A stretch of 64,000 nt of DNA from NCBI GenBank assembly GCA_032622095.1, contig CP136063.1, positions 117,012,723 through 117,076,722 on the forward strand, given 5' to 3'. Below the pieces are notes generated by a model that did not search any database, was not told the origin of the DNA, and saw only the letters and a program-made list of their open reading frames with translations. Below are positions 1 through 12,327 of the stretch, piece after piece. The position numbers were made by a program, and so were the translations under genes. Source of the DNA: Siphonodentalium dalli (taxonomy: Eukaryota; Mollusca; Scaphopoda; Gadilida; Siphonodentaliidae). Within the stretch, counting starts at the first letter, position 1, and the number at the start of each line of letters is the position of its first letter.

Positions 1-545
1 CATATATGTGGCCTGGGGTACAACTGCCGGTGCTACAACATTCGAATTAACAGTAATTGCAGCAGGCGCTTGGCCATAAAAGGTATATGGTGCCGATGCC
101 GTAACCCTTGGCTGAAACCATTTAAAAGGTCTGTCAAAAGTAACAGCCGGTCAGATGGTGCAATGGGGTCGGGCTAATAATGGCTTGGGCCACTGAAACA
201 GCCGAAGCTGCTTGTGTCCCACTTGAATGGAACCCTAGCTCGCCTTGTGCCAGTGAAACAACCAAAGTTGCTGGTGCCACAGCCCGAGTAGTCATTTCCA
301 TCTTTGGAGCCATAGTTGAGATAGGCCAATACCCATAAACCAGTTTTCAGCCAAGGAACCCTCAGCGGGGCGATTGATGTCGATCAATGCTAACTGGTCT
401 TTGGATTGCTTAAATATCCAAGGTTATTTGCCATCATAGCTGAATTATCTCAGCGGCTAGGCGGGGACCAATATGGGGTATGTTTTCGCTATGAAAACCG
501 TCATATTGACCCATAATTATTAAGCTATAAATTATTCTGGAAATT
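1..545. repeat. Diverged minisatellite units (GTTGCTGGTGCC-type)
   Basis: Scattered diverged copies of the unit seen clearly at 1100-1545, for example GCCACTGAAACAGCCGAAGC at about 191 and CCAGTGAAACAACCAAAGTT at about 249. No gene. Confidence 0.5.
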
Positions 546-1095
546 CCTCCAAACATTTTGGACTATGAAAGCGCTGAGCAAAATAGTTATCAACAGGTTC
601 CCTAGAATTTATGCTAATAGAAACTGCTCTCTATTTTATCAACATCTCTCAATAGAAAACACTTAAATTTATCTAATAAGCATTTTTACCAACCCATTCC
701 CATGTTTTCAATAAGAAAGAGGTAAGTAAGTTTTCCTTACGAAAATGCTAAATAAAATACTATTGTCAACAATTTCCCATAGTTTAGACGAAATGGAGAC
801 TGCTCAATATCTTATCAACATCTATTTTATCAGAATTTATAACACTTTCCCATTGTTGTCAACAAGAAAGGCTAGTAAGTTTTACTACGAAAACGCTAAA
901 CAAAATATCGACAATTTCCCATTGAATATATTCGATATGTTTATGAGAACGCTAAAAATTTTTATCAACATTTCCAAGCAGAACATACTAAATTTAAATT
1001 TAACTTTTGAAAAGTTCTCCAAAATTCTCTAAGAAAATGCACGCTTTTACCAACACCTCCAATTAGAAAACATTGATTTCTCCAATAAGAAAATG
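545..1095. repeat. AT-rich degenerate tandem repeat
   Basis: Repeated AACATTTCCAATAGAAAAC and AAAATGCTAAACAAAAT-type units at roughly 60-130 bp spacing. The same type resumes at 2714-2800, on the other side of the MITE. The 95-aa ORF at 745 is repeat-derived. Confidence 0.6.
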
Positions 1096-1099
1096 CTAG

Positions 1100-1545
1100 G
1101 TACATGTATGGCAACTATGAGAACTTGGAGTGCCTTGTGCTACGGAAACAACCGAAGTTGCTTGAGGCAGGAGGGCGGGAAATCTTGGAATGCTTTGAAT
1201 TTGGGCCACGCGAACAACCCAAGTTGCTTGAAGCCCAAATAAAACAGACAATTTCCCCGAAATGCATAGAACCACGAGAACAACTGAAAAGTTGCTTAAG
1301 GCCCAATATTTGCTTGAGGCCCAATGGCTGGGAATACTTTGAATTTGAGCAACGAGAACAACCGAAGTTGCATGAGGCACAATTTAACCAGATAATCTCC
1401 CCGAAATACAATTAGCCACGAGAACAACTGGAAAGTTGCTTGAGGCCCCATATTTACTTGAGGCCCAATGGCTTGAACTTTTTTTATTGCATTGAGCCAC
1501 GGGAACAAACAAGTTGCTTGAGGCCCAAATAGTATGTGGGGGGGG
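1100..1545. repeat. ~65-75 bp minisatellite, about 7 units
   Basis: Core AAGTTGCTTGAGGCCCAA at about 1153, 1221, 1279, 1367, 1432 and 1511, with GAACAACCGAAG and GAATACTTTGAATTTGAGC between. ORFs occur on both strands because of the repeat, not a gene. Confidence 0.8.
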
Positions 1546-2185
1546 CATCTTTGCCAATTCAAATGTTAACTTAATTTCGACCGGGATTAACCACTCTGAT
1601 CTCAGTTTACCCTTTCCAATTTGAGCCCTGTGTGAAGGCGATCATTCAAAGGGTACCAGTTTGTCAGCTAGTTTCCCTGGCATTACATAAATGTTGACTA
1701 TTATTCCATTTGAAAATCAAAATCTGGGACCATAGTTAATTCGATGATATCAGCAGTATTGACATTAACCTTAAAACCATTTCGCGTTCACGTAGGTGAT
1801 GGCTCACAATTTGTAGGTAGTGGGGGTATTTACAGTTTTTATTAACAAATGACTGAATTTTACAGGTAGGGCTACTACATGTACATGTGTAATCATTTGC
1901 TTTCCCCTTGTCAAATTCTACTAATTTTTCCCATTCGAATCTCATTGGAACCAATTATTAACTTCAAACCCAGAGGCTGGTCATCTAAGATCAACGAGAT
2001 CCCACTACTCTTCACTTCTATGAAACGTGGGATTTGTGCCAAGTCGTTTTTTTGACAAGTAGGACACATCCCGACTCTTGTGAAGAATATCAGCCGCTAT
2101 AAGAGGGCTGACATGTGGAAGATTCTGTAATGCAGCATTACCTGCCGAATTTATACAAATTCTGTCCCTATTATAGTAATTGGTT
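1546..2185. other. No feature recognised
   Basis: Unique, AT-rich sequence without convincing coding potential, flanked by tandem repeats and a MITE. Confidence 0.4.
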
Positions 2186-2713
2186 TTAAAGATGGATTAT
2201 CTCTTTAAATAACAAATTTTAAATAGTTGCGTGGGTATAAAATAATAGATATGAACTGAAGACCTATGTCCGGAAAAGCTTGTATCAATTAATATTGATT
2301 TTATTTCGAATATTAAATCGGGCCCGTTTATGTTACTATTTTTAGAACCGACCATACGGATGAGACCGTATTGCGATATAGAGCATTGGGCTGTTACTAC
2401 GGCTACGCAACGAATGTGAAATGTCACAGATTGGTTGTTTGTATTGTTTTGTTCCACAGATATAAGCGATAATGAGTATAATTAACGTTTATTTGTGACA
2501 AAATTGCACAATATAATTTCTGGTCTCTGTTAACAGTAACCACTGTTGTTCGTTAGCTGAACAAACACACCTTTTTAGACCAGAAAATATTCGAAATAAA
2601 ATTAATATTAATCGATAGAAGCATTTCCGGACAGGAGTCTTCGATTCAAATCTAATATTTTATACCCCGGTAACTATATAATACATGTTTACAAAGAGAT
2701 AATCCACATTTAA
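2186..2713. mobile_element. TTAA-flanked MITE
   Basis: TTAA at both ends (2186-2189, 2710-2713), with terminal inverted repeats AGATGGATTATCTC and GAGATAATCCACAT. Inner arms are also inverted (ATAAAATAATAGATATGAA at 2236; TATTTTATACCCC at about 2660). The TTAA target suggests a piggyBac- or Kolobok-type parent. A truncated copy in the opposite orientation lies at 49398-49850. Confidence 0.8.
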
Positions 2714-3704
2714 CACCAGAAAATGTTCACTAGGAATGTTCTAAGCAATTCTACCAACAATTCCCAGTAGAAAACATTCCAAATTTAATAACTTTAATAC
2801 TTACTTAAAGAAGACTATTTAATTAAAAATACACAATACGCGAAACAACGACAGTCAAACTACAACAAGAGCGAAATAGTTTCCATCTTCTGTCTACTTC
2901 TGTCAAATAAATTTTGAGTATCAATGATTAAGAAATTACACCCACTGGAAAACCTGTCAGAACTCAACATATGATTTTCCAGCAATAACAATGCGTGTGG
3001 CAAGTTAGGCGAGAAGAAATTTCACTTCAATAACATTTCGAATATTGGGAATATTATACGAAACAGGAAACCTGGTTGTACAATGGTGTGATTAACTTAC
3101 AAAGCAACATTCTCCACCCTTGAAGGCTGGTGGAAAATCCTAACTTATAAGCAAACATTTTCATCCCGGAAACCAAGTGAAAATTTCTAACTTTTTCTAC
3201 ACTCTTTCCCAACAAAAACGAAAACACTAGTAGCATGCCAAGCGAACAAAGCTACGAGAAGCCCTTGGAACAGGCATGGTATTAGTAATTAAAGCGAAAA
3301 AACACTTAATTACAAGGCAATAGAGAAGCCACTGCGAGACACGTGGAAATTGTGGTCATTTTTTGAATTTAATTTTCCCGCAAAAAGCATCAATTATTGA
3401 CGACAAACGCCAGTATTGTAAAAATTAGGCGCTACTTATTAATAGCTTACAATATAATGTAATAGAAATATAATACTCACAAATCATACATGTAGAATAA
3501 ACGTCGATGGCAATGGATCATAAATCATAAATAAACAGCAATGAAATTAACAGGTGTTGTTATGAAGTCTTGTAGTTTCGGTCTGAGCTGCGGGACTTCG
3601 ATCGGCCTATTTATGTGCCGGTTACTCCGTCACTTCCGGAATCCCGCACTTCATTTATTTATAGACGAATTAGGCCATCGTCACAACATCACCCCATTTC
3701 GTTC
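2714..3704. other. Degenerate AT-rich repeats, no gene
   Basis: 2714-2800 and 3040-3240 continue the AT-rich tandem family of 545-1095 (GAAAACATTCC, GGAAAATCCTAAC). 3250-3704 shows nothing recognisable. Confidence 0.45.
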
Positions 3705-3905
3705 AGTTGGGTACCCAGATTTTTTAATTTTTCAGTTGGGTACCCAGCTTTATGCAATCTCACACAGAACCTTTCAAATGTATGAATACTTTAGCATTGT
3801 TGGCATCAGACTTATATGTCCTGCAGACTGCTTTCGTAAATGTAAATTTTATAAAAGCTGGGTACCCAACTGAAAATGTAAAAAAGCTGGATACCCAACA
3901 GACTG
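3705..3905. repeat. Inverted repeat built on GTTGGGTACCCAGC
   Basis: Two direct copies CAGTTGGGTACCCAG (about 3707, 3735) face two inverted copies GCTGGGTACCCAACTG (about 3858) and GCTGGATACCCAACAG (about 3887). The core GGGTACCC is itself palindromic. It could fold into a 200-nt hairpin. Confidence 0.75.
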
Positions 3906-4394
3906 AAATCATTGAAATGGGTTTACAGTGACCATCTCTACCTTACTGTCTGCCCCATAATTGAAGTTTATGGTGTTGTTATGATTAAGATAACATTGCG
4001 AACTTCACAATTAGCCTACATAAAGATTCTCAGATTTAAGGCTTGATTAAACTCCCATCTATATTAACGGGACCGACTCTCTGGGGCCGTCTTCGCGCGG
4101 GGCCGTCTTCGTCTACAGCCAGTCGTACACATGCATGGCCATCTGGCCAGGGACGTAGCGACAGGTGTGGTGTGGTATTGGGGAGGTTTCTTGGTGGAAA
4201 TTGTAAAAAAGTAGGACATTTCAGATCTGACACATCAGTAGTTAATTTCAGGACAGAAATATTATGTTGAATTTGTTGAAGATTATAATTATATTAGTGT
4301 GGAATTGTTTGTTTTTAGACCAACAGCATTGCACAGTTTCCATATTTATGTCATATGGTTGGACTATGTGGTTATGTGAACATAATCGATTAAT
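3906..4394. other. No feature recognised
   Basis: A locally GC-rich patch (4075-4160) with short direct repeats GGGGCCGTCTTCG. ORFs on both strands lack any recognisable domain. Confidence 0.35.
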
Positions 4395-4734
4395 TGCACA
4401 AAATAATGCTAACCACAGTGACTGTCACTATAGTATAAAATTGCTCGAAACGTGTTATTTATCAACAAGTTGTCGACGAAATTTGGCTTGTTTATCAACA
4501 CAAAGCCTTTTGATTTAGAGTGATCCATCTTCATCCGCAATTTGGCCCGAGGCCGATGGCTCGTCGACTTTTTACTTGGCCACTAATAAGTCTCAATGGT
4601 GAAAAATAATAGATTTAGAAAATCGATATCAATAACTCTGATAGGTGGGTTCCTCGACTCGAATCAATATTTTTTACCCCCGAATCCAAATAAATAGTAA
4701 TTGAGGGGCGTTTAATCGGATTATGCATCTTTAA
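4395..4734. mobile_element. MITE copy related to 57492-57946
   Basis: Shares with it AATAATGCTAACCAC, TATAGTATAAAATTGC, CTTCATCC and GGTTCCTCGACTCGAATCAA, in the same order and orientation. The right end AATCGGATTATGCATCTTTAA mirrors its TIR and TTAA. The left end is not resolved. Confidence 0.65.
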
Positions 4735-5345
4735 AATCAATTATTTTTGTCATCTCTTAATAATTGTCAGATTCTATGCTAGATTTTTAAATTAATTTAA
4801 TTTTAAAAAAGTAACATTTCTTCAATGAAATCACCGAGACTTATTTCTCTCCAGAACCACCATGCTAATTAATCTGACATCGTGTGAAGGGGCCTTGGCT
4901 GGTAGGTATTTCTAATGATGAGCCATCAAAGCTCTTGAAAAACAATTCCAGTTTATTTATTTACCAGGCATGTAATCACTTTGGTGCTTACTGTATTAAA
5001 ACATATCTCATAGTCTCCATTGTGCACAAAAATTAAACAATTGTCAGTCTGTTGTGCATTGTATGTATTTCCATAGTGGCCACTGCCCAGCCCATACAAT
5101 GGAAAGTAATTAATCACCTCTTGACATGTAATACTGGCCCTAGCCTATAGTCCCGTAGGATTTTCTTGCTCTAGAGCAGACTCTATATAAATTATGTACC
5201 TTGGGTCAAGGGCTTCCAAAAAAGTTTGGGTAGACTTCGTCAAATGGTTCTCCCGTCTCCATGGCAACCGTTTTCAAAATGGCTGCCAAGATGTAATATT
5301 TTCACATCAGAAAGTCAATAAAGTGTTCATCCTGTCATATATGTG
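4735..5345. other. No gene recognised
   Basis: AT-rich. 5235-5300 has TCTCCATGGCAACCG and AAAATGGCTGCCAAGATG, resembling units of the tandem families at 6280 and 11.0 kb. Confidence 0.35.
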
Positions 5346-6110
5346 GAAGAGTAACAAACGTAATTATATATCAAAATATCCGTATTGATGCTACGGTTAA
5401 CATGCCTGTGTTATCTTTTCGTGTAATAGTGTACATTATCATTTTATTTTGGGTTAAATAGGCTTTTTTCGTGAATCAAACAAGTGAAAAATGGAATCCC
5501 ACTACCTAGGTAACATCTACATCTTGTTTTCGGTGGGAACATAACTAAACAATAGATGGGGGATATGTTCACATTGTGTAAGCATATTTTGGGGTATGTC
5601 AATGTTCCATGGTTCATTTTGGGGGAAAAAACATGCTTTTTTTGATAAAAAATGAGAGAATTCTGGAATCCATCACAACATGATAAGTATCATTAATTCA
5701 TGCCATTTTATAAAAATTCCCAGTTTTATTTGTTAATTATTTAAATGTTAGATCTCAGTAATAAATATAACAAAGTGTTGTTGGAATAAGACAAATTATA
5801 TGGTTACCAGGGTGATTTGTTTTGAATTAATGAAATAAGTGAAAACTGGAATCCTGTACTCTGAATAACATCACCTTTATCTCTATATAGATACTATACA
5901 CATTTATTAGTGGGCACTTATTTGAATTGAATCATGTGAAAGAGTAACACTATGAATGATATGTCAACATATTCATATTGATGCAGAAGAAAACATGTCC
6001 GCGTTGCCTTTTTGTGAAATGTACCATTTTCTATTTTTGGGGTAAAATGGGATTTTTCGTAAATAAACACGATTAAATCTGGATTTAGTCAAATTTAAAC
6101 GCCGTTTTCT
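5346..6110. repeat. Degenerate long tandem repeat
   Basis: Units contain AAGAGTAACA, TATCAAAATATCCGTATTGATGC-like, GTGAAATGTACCATT and TTTTTCGTGAATCAAACAAG stretches at about 5346, 5640 and 5940. No gene. Confidence 0.55.
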
Positions 6111-6119
6111 TCATCTTGA

Positions 6120-7010
6120 CTATCGTTTTTAATTGATCTGCTTCTAGATATATCAAAATGACTGTTAGTCCAGGTGATTGGGTAACAATTGTGCAAAATG
6201 TGATAAAAGCATGAAACTTGGCATATATGTTCCCTGTGCACTATTTTTCATTTCCAGATATGTAGGCATTCGCGGGAGGTCCTCCCTTAGCAACGGTTGC
6301 TATGCAACTCTCCGAAATAGAAGAACTGCATATTTGACTAATATTATGGCAATTTTTAACAAACTAAACTGTGCCATGTATCATTTTATGATGAAAATAA
6401 TTATATTAGTTTTTGTTTATGTGGATCTGATAGGTAATGTGCCGTGTTTCTTACTTACAGGGATGGTAACGGTTGCTAGGGATATACCCAAAATCGAAAA
6501 ATATACAGATGACCAATATTAATGGCAATTTCAACAAATTAAACTAAACAATGTAGGATCTTGTGGTGAAAACAATTACAGTAGTTGTTGTTGATGTAGA
6601 CCTGACTGGAAAATCACCATATTTATTACTTATAGTGTTGGTAACGGTTGCTAGGGACATCGCTCGAAATTGAAGTAATTCACACATGGCTGAAATTATG
6701 CCAGTTTTAACAATCCGTAATACACCATGTAACATTGATATGGTGAAAACTATTAAAATATTTGTTGTTTGTGTGGGAATGATTGGAAAATTAGCATAAC
6801 TCTTAATAACATACGTGGTAACGGTTGCTGTGGACATACCCGAATTTGAAAAATGTACAATATGATAGCATATGACTGTTCATTGTGGCATTTGTTTTTT
6901 AAACTAAACTGCACCATGTAATGTGTCTGTTCCTTTTTATATAATTTGTATAATGATTCAATTTGTAACATGGGGCATGCATCCTTTTCAAATTTGATCA
7001 AATTCTTATG
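6120..7010. repeat. ~175-bp tandem repeat, about four units
   Basis: GGTAACGGTTGCTAGGGACA-type cores at about 6288, 6465, 6638 and 6811, with AAACTAAACTGTGCCATGTA and GATGTGGATCTGA-type segments between. ORFs here are repeat-derived. Confidence 0.8.
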
Positions 7011-7317
7011 GTTCCATATCTCGATTGATCTGTTCTAAAAATGTTGGTAATGACTAATTAAAGACATATTACGTACTTATTTTGGTGCATGAAACTGATA
7101 AGTTAGTATTCAGGCGGTATGCCAACTGGTGGAATGTAGCATTCTACTAACATCACCGAAAATCTCAAGCAAATCGACCGTAACACTCCATAGAAAACAT
7201 CGTCTGGACTACGCTCAATTGTATATTTGCCTCTGGTTTCGGGACGCAACTACCGGCGATAAACTAACAAAAACGATTTCACCATTGAGAGTCGCTACAT
7301 TTAAGTAATATATAAGA

Positions 7318-8033
7318 ACTAGAAGGTGACCCGACTTCGTTCGGGCTTTGACCTTGAATTGTACATTTTGAAGGCCAAGGTCAGGTGGGGTCACGATTTG
7401 ACCCGTCCAAAACACTGTCCGGAAAAAGTACCCGACAAAAGTACCCGTCGAAATCCATCCGGTTTACAGATTTGACCTCGAATTGATAATTTTGAAGGTC
7501 AAGGTCAGGTCGGGGTCACGACTCGACCCGCCCAAAACACTCAGTAGACAAAAGTAACCCCACGTATCAAATTTCGTCGAAATCCCATCAAAATTCGCGC
7601 TTTGTCCTTGAATTGACCCGATACAAGGTCAATGTCACGTCGCACGGGCAAATGACTAGGCTTATGAGACTCCACGACCGAAAGTACCCCCACATACCAA
7701 GTTTCACCGAAATCCCGTGATATTCGGGCGTTTGACCTTGAAATGACCCGATTTCAATGTCAAGGTCACGTCGCACGGGCAAATTAATAGGCCTATGTCA
7801 CTCCCCGGCCGAAGGTACCCCGACGTACCAAGTTGCATCGAAATCCCGTGATATTCGGGCGTTTGACCTTGAAATTACCAGATTTCAAGGTCAAGGTCAC
7901 GTCGCACGGACAAATTAATAGGCCCATGCCACCCCCGGTCGATAATACCCCCACATACCAAGCTGGGCCGTTTTCGAGTTCATCGCGAACACACACACAC
8001 ACACACACATATCTTCCAAAATATATAACTGAC
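7318..8033. repeat. Microsatellite-tailed GTCA-rich repeat, copy 1
   Basis: Starts CTAGAAGGTGACCCGACTTC. It has internal units of about 115 bp with AAGGTCAAGGTCA and TTCGTCGAAATCCCATCAAA. It ends in (AC)n at 7988-8009 and CCAAAATATATAACTGACTAG. ORFs on both strands are artefacts of its low stop density. Confidence 0.8.
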
Positions 8034-8405
8034 TAGCCGATGAGCCCGACGTTGTCCGGGCTATTCAAGAACCAAATTTCAAGTCGATAGCTCCACCCGT
8101 TTCCGAGATCTGGTCTGCGCATGCGCGAATCTGGCGTCGCACGGACTCTGCGACCCGATACAATTCGTATCCGGGGCAAGATACATTCACACAGCAAATT
8201 TCAAGTCGATAGCTCCACCCGTTTCCGAGATCTCGTCTGCGCATGCGCTGCACGGGCGTCGCACGGGGTCGCCAATACGACAACGACGACCGCCTGGTCA
8301 AACTACACACACGTACCAAGTTTCGTCCCGATCGGTCGAGAATCGTAGATTTGTATAAATGACAGAGAGACAGACAGACAAACAGAGGTCTTCAAAATAT
8401 ATATG
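8034..8405. repeat. CpG-rich 122-bp tandem repeat, two units plus tail
   Basis: Units start AAGTCGATAGCTCCACCCGT at 8081 and 8203. Each has GCGCATGCGC. The tail CCGATCGGTCGAGAATCG then GACAGAGAGACAGACAGACA ends TTCAAAATATATATGAGA. Confidence 0.85.
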
Positions 8406-8575
8406 AGACTAGCAAGTTAGCCCGCCACTGGCGGCGTTGATCAGAAACATGACATTTTTTTGGCTTTTTAACGAGTTAATTGTGCCTTTTTAATTAAGAG
8501 ACATTATGGTACACGTCCCTAAAAGATTTAAGGTACATCGGGCGGAAAGAACTGACCCGATGAAAAATTGTTGAG
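8406..8575. repeat. Fragment of a related microsatellite-tailed family
   Basis: Begins CTAGCAAGTTAGCCCGCCAC, same as the segment at 13187 (CTAGCAGGTTAGCCCACCAC). Ends GACCCGATGAAAAAT. Confidence 0.65.
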
Positions 8576-9055
8576 ACCGACGTTGTCCGGGCTATTCAAA
8601 AACCAAATTACAAGTCGGTAGCTCCACCCGTTTCCGAGATCTGGTCTGCGCATGCGCGAAGCTGGCGTTGCACGGGCTCGGCGACCCGATTAAATTCGTA
8701 TCCGGGGCAAGATACATTCACATACCAAATTTCAAGTCGATAGCTCCACCCGTTTCCGAGATCTCGCCTGCGCATGCGCGAAGTTGGCGTCGCACGGGCT
8801 CGGCGACCCGATACAATTCGTATCCGGGGCAAGATACATTCACATAGCAAATTTCAAGTCGATAGCTCCACCCGTTTCCGAGATCTCATCTGCGCATGCG
8901 CTGCACGGGCGTCGCACGGGCTCGCCAATACGACATGGACGACCGCCTGGTCAAACTACACACACGTACCAAGTTTCGTCCCGATCGGTCGAGAATCGTA
9001 GATTTGTATAAATGACAGACAGACAAACAGAGGTCTTCAAAATATATATGAGATG
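8576..9055. repeat. CpG-rich 122-bp tandem repeat, three units plus tail
   Basis: Same family as 8034-8405; unit starts at 8612, 8734 and 8856 (exact 122-bp spacing). Identical tail TTCAAAATATATATGAGA. Confidence 0.85.
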
Positions 9056-9299
9056 ATGTGTCCTGTAAATTTGGATATAATATTTGTAAAATATAACAAC
9101 TTTTAGCAAGATTATTCTCCATTTCTATTTGAACACCCTACCCGAGTGTTTCACATCACTTTAACCATTTATTTTTTAATCAGGTTTATTAATGAACGCT
9201 ATAACGCACATATATAATAGTGCTCATAGTATAGTATGGTACACGTGGTATCGATGGCCGGATTGACCACTCGTCGATCGTTCGCCAGTATGTCCGTCT
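9056..9299. other. No feature recognised
   Basis: AT-rich unique sequence; no gene. Confidence 0.35.
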
Positions 9300-9560
9300 G
9301 GCTGTATACACTTTACGCATAGTGAGATAACTCACATATTTTCTGTCTGATCGGAACCAAATTTGGTATATGAGTTTCTCAGCCCAAAATACAGATCAAG
9401 TTTGAATATATTTTTTTTACGGAGTTATGGCCTCTTTTAGACTTAGAATTCATCCATGCTTCAATATCTCATTCATATTTTATCTGATGGAACCCACATT
9501 TGTATGTGAAATTGTCAGCCCAAAATTATTTGTCAGATTTTGTTATACGGTGTTATGGCT
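9300..9560. repeat. Two-unit tandem repeat
   Basis: CTGTCTGATCGGAACCAAAT...TCAGCCCAAAAT and a diverged second unit (TATCTGATGGAACCCACATT...TCAGCCCAAAAT), about 130-bp spacing. Confidence 0.55.
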
Positions 9561-10980
9561 CTTTTTCAAATATTTATTTTTTGGAATTTTTTAAACCACC
9601 ACTTAGCCATGTGAATTTATCTAACTACACAAATGGAGCCCCATATGGTTGGATGCTTGGAATTACAGTGGATCAATCAGGGCCGATACAATTGATTTAA
9701 CCCCTTTTACCCATTCCATGTCTTTTAACCTTTTACATTATCAAATAATTATATTATTTTTATATCTCATATGGCAATTTGCAACACCATAAATATAACT
9801 GCTTACATTGTGATAGTGGTGACAGGCTCTTTTGTTTAGATCTTATATTAACTCTTCTCTTTTGACCTATAAAGTCTAATAATTTGTGTTATGATGTACA
9901 TTTGTCTATACTCCTTTAGATGATAACAGTATACTCTATAATAAGTCAATATCAAAACTCTAGATTATGATTCCGATCATAGCAATTTACTATCGCCAAG
10001 GGATTTCCTGATGATAACTTTCCTGATGATAACTTATACTTATTCAATACAGGCTTCCCATTGTATCCTGAAGACAGTGTGATTTATTCAAATCTATTTT
10101 TTTTTAGCTGTCATAAATATGTTAGTCCTACCTGTAACCCATGCATGACTGAATTGACTCTCACATTCAGTACTATAGTCTAAACGTATAGCTAGCAATA
10201 GTTTTATTAAATTGTTCATTTGTAGGAATGTTTTCAGAATATGAACAGACAAAGAGAACCCCCATTTAGTAGCTTTATTAATGGATTGTCAATTAGTATA
10301 AGTTATCAAAAGCAAACCTGATATTCTTCCAGCATTCTCATTATACTTGGTGCTATAGGTACCTGGTTTCATGTCAGGAACTTTAGGGGTCCCGAATGGG
10401 GGGCAACAAAACTTCTGGGTTGGGGGGGGGGGTAAAACTATTTTAAATACTTCAAAATTCTTCCGCAGTCCCACTGGGCGGATTTCCTTAATACTTGGTT
10501 TGTGGCAGTGCTATAAGACATGTTTTTGTAATTCACAAAACCAATGTTGAGTAAATTTTAGGGATCACCGAGGGATCGGAAGGTTAAAAATTAGGGCTAT
10601 GGGGTTTTCGTGGATTTCATCTCGAGAACAGAAATCAATGCCTTTATATGTCTGGAAAAAATATTGAGTACTATAGAACATTTGTAAAAGGGCTATCTTC
10701 ATTTCAATATGACAAGTCCTTCAGATGGATATAAGGCAACACAGTTGTAAGATAACACTAAATAAAATAGGTACTTGAAAATCCTTTTCTTCAGTTCAAG
10801 ATGGCAGATGTTGTTAACACGGTGTGGATTATTGCAATGGACAATATTTTCCAATTTGTTCACTGTCCTGGCTGATTGTATATTATGAAACATTGATGGT
10901 TGTGGATTTTAGCGTCCAAGCTAATTGTAAAACACTGTAATGTATTAAACCATTTTTTTTAGCTCTTAACGATGTTAAAC
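9561..10980. other. No gene recognised
   Basis: AT-rich unique sequence. A G-run at about 10422-10433. The short ORFs show no domain. Confidence 0.35.
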
Positions 10981-12135
10981 AATTTTAGCTCAACTTTGCA
11001 TGGGTTGGTCTCCAGTCCATGTATGCACACGTACGTTCTTACGTAAGTGCGACCGTTAACAATTTCAGTTATCACACCATACAGGTCACACCTCTCTTCC
11101 GATCATCACCAAATTTCATAGGGGTCTTCGGGTGACCTCTAGATGGGGGCTACCACACCCCGAATTAAAAGATTGCCGCCAGCAGTCATCTTGGATTTCA
11201 TATTTGAATCCATCACCAGACCATGAAGCCCACAATTACATGTATTTGCAAAATGTTTTGAAAATGTTTGAGATCATTTCTAGATGGGAGCTATCGAATT
11301 TAAACGATTTTTAAAGTTGTATGAAAAACATGGCCGCATGCAGCACTCTTGGATTTTACTCTTTGCATCACTTAATCCTTTGACATACCCTACAGGCCAT
11401 ATCCCTCATCCAACCTTCTCGTTGATCACCGGTCACCGGGTTGATATCTAGATGGGAGCTTACCGTTTTTCCGAACTCTGTTAAAAATGGCTGCCAGTGG
11501 CCATCTTGGATTTTACTCTTTGTATGACCAAGTCTTTTAGCACACTACATAGGTAACACCTCTCATCAGATCGTTACCAAACTTCAAATGGATATCTAGA
11601 TGCCATTTTTTTGGTCCGAATTATTTTACAAAACTTTTACAAATATTGCATTTCACTTTTAAATCCATCGACACACCATGCAGCCCACACTTATTGGTTA
11701 AATCTCTTGAAACTTCACAGGCATGTTTGGGATCACCTCTAAATGAGAGCTATTGAATAGGAATGATTTTCGTTGTAAAACATAGCCGCTGGCAGCCATC
11801 TTGGATTTTACTCTTGGCATCACTGAATACTTTGGAACACCATACAGGCCACATATCTTTCTTCAAATCGTCACATACTGCTTATGGGTCGTCGGGGTGA
11901 CCTCTAGATGGGAGCTTACCATTTTTCTGAAAAACATGGCTGCTAGCAGATTTTAACCATTGCACCACTAAATCCGTTGGCACACACTACAGGCCACATC
12001 CTTCATCCGATCGTCATCAAACTTCATATAGATTCGTGGGTGACCTCTAGAAAACATAGACATACCAACTTTCCGCATTCCTTAATCGCTCCTTTAACTG
12101 TAACATTTGATATTAGCCTTTGAATTTGAGCTTCA
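10981..12135. repeat. ~140-170 bp tandem array with YY1-like motifs
   Basis: Opens with TTTAGCTCAACTTTGC. Units carry CTCTAGATGGGAGCT (about 11139, 11278, 11448, 11748, 11900) and AAAATGGCTGCC...GGCCATCTTGGATTTTACTC. Related arrays lie at 61905 and 63171. Confidence 0.8.
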
Positions 12136-12327
12136 ATGTCATTTATACTTTCATATTGATGGCTACTTACTGTATTTTATATGAACTGCGACACTCCTGT
12201 TTCAAGTTACGGTCATATGGGGTAGCATCCTCAGCATATGCCGGCTGTATAATCCTCATCATATTACGGTTGTATAAATATTATATGGATAACACTTATA
12301 TATAGTCTAAAATATTTTCTCGAGAGC
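12136..12327. other. No feature recognised
   Basis: Short unique AT-rich gap. Confidence 0.3.

Noticed and set aside
3541-3873. 110-aa plus-strand ORF as a gene
   Set aside because: It spans the GGGTACCC palindrome and has no domain or splice context.
7318-8033. Helitron or pearl-type assignment for the microsatellite-tailed repeats
   Set aside because: CTAG-like ends and AC/ACAG tracts are suggestive, but no defined 3' hairpin, A|T insertion site or Rep/helicase was seen; left as unclassified repeat.
8034-9055. Regularly spaced repeats resembling a CRISPR array
   Set aside because: Whole 122-bp units are similar with no unique spacers; the window is metazoan. The same holds for 1100-1545 and 6280-7000.
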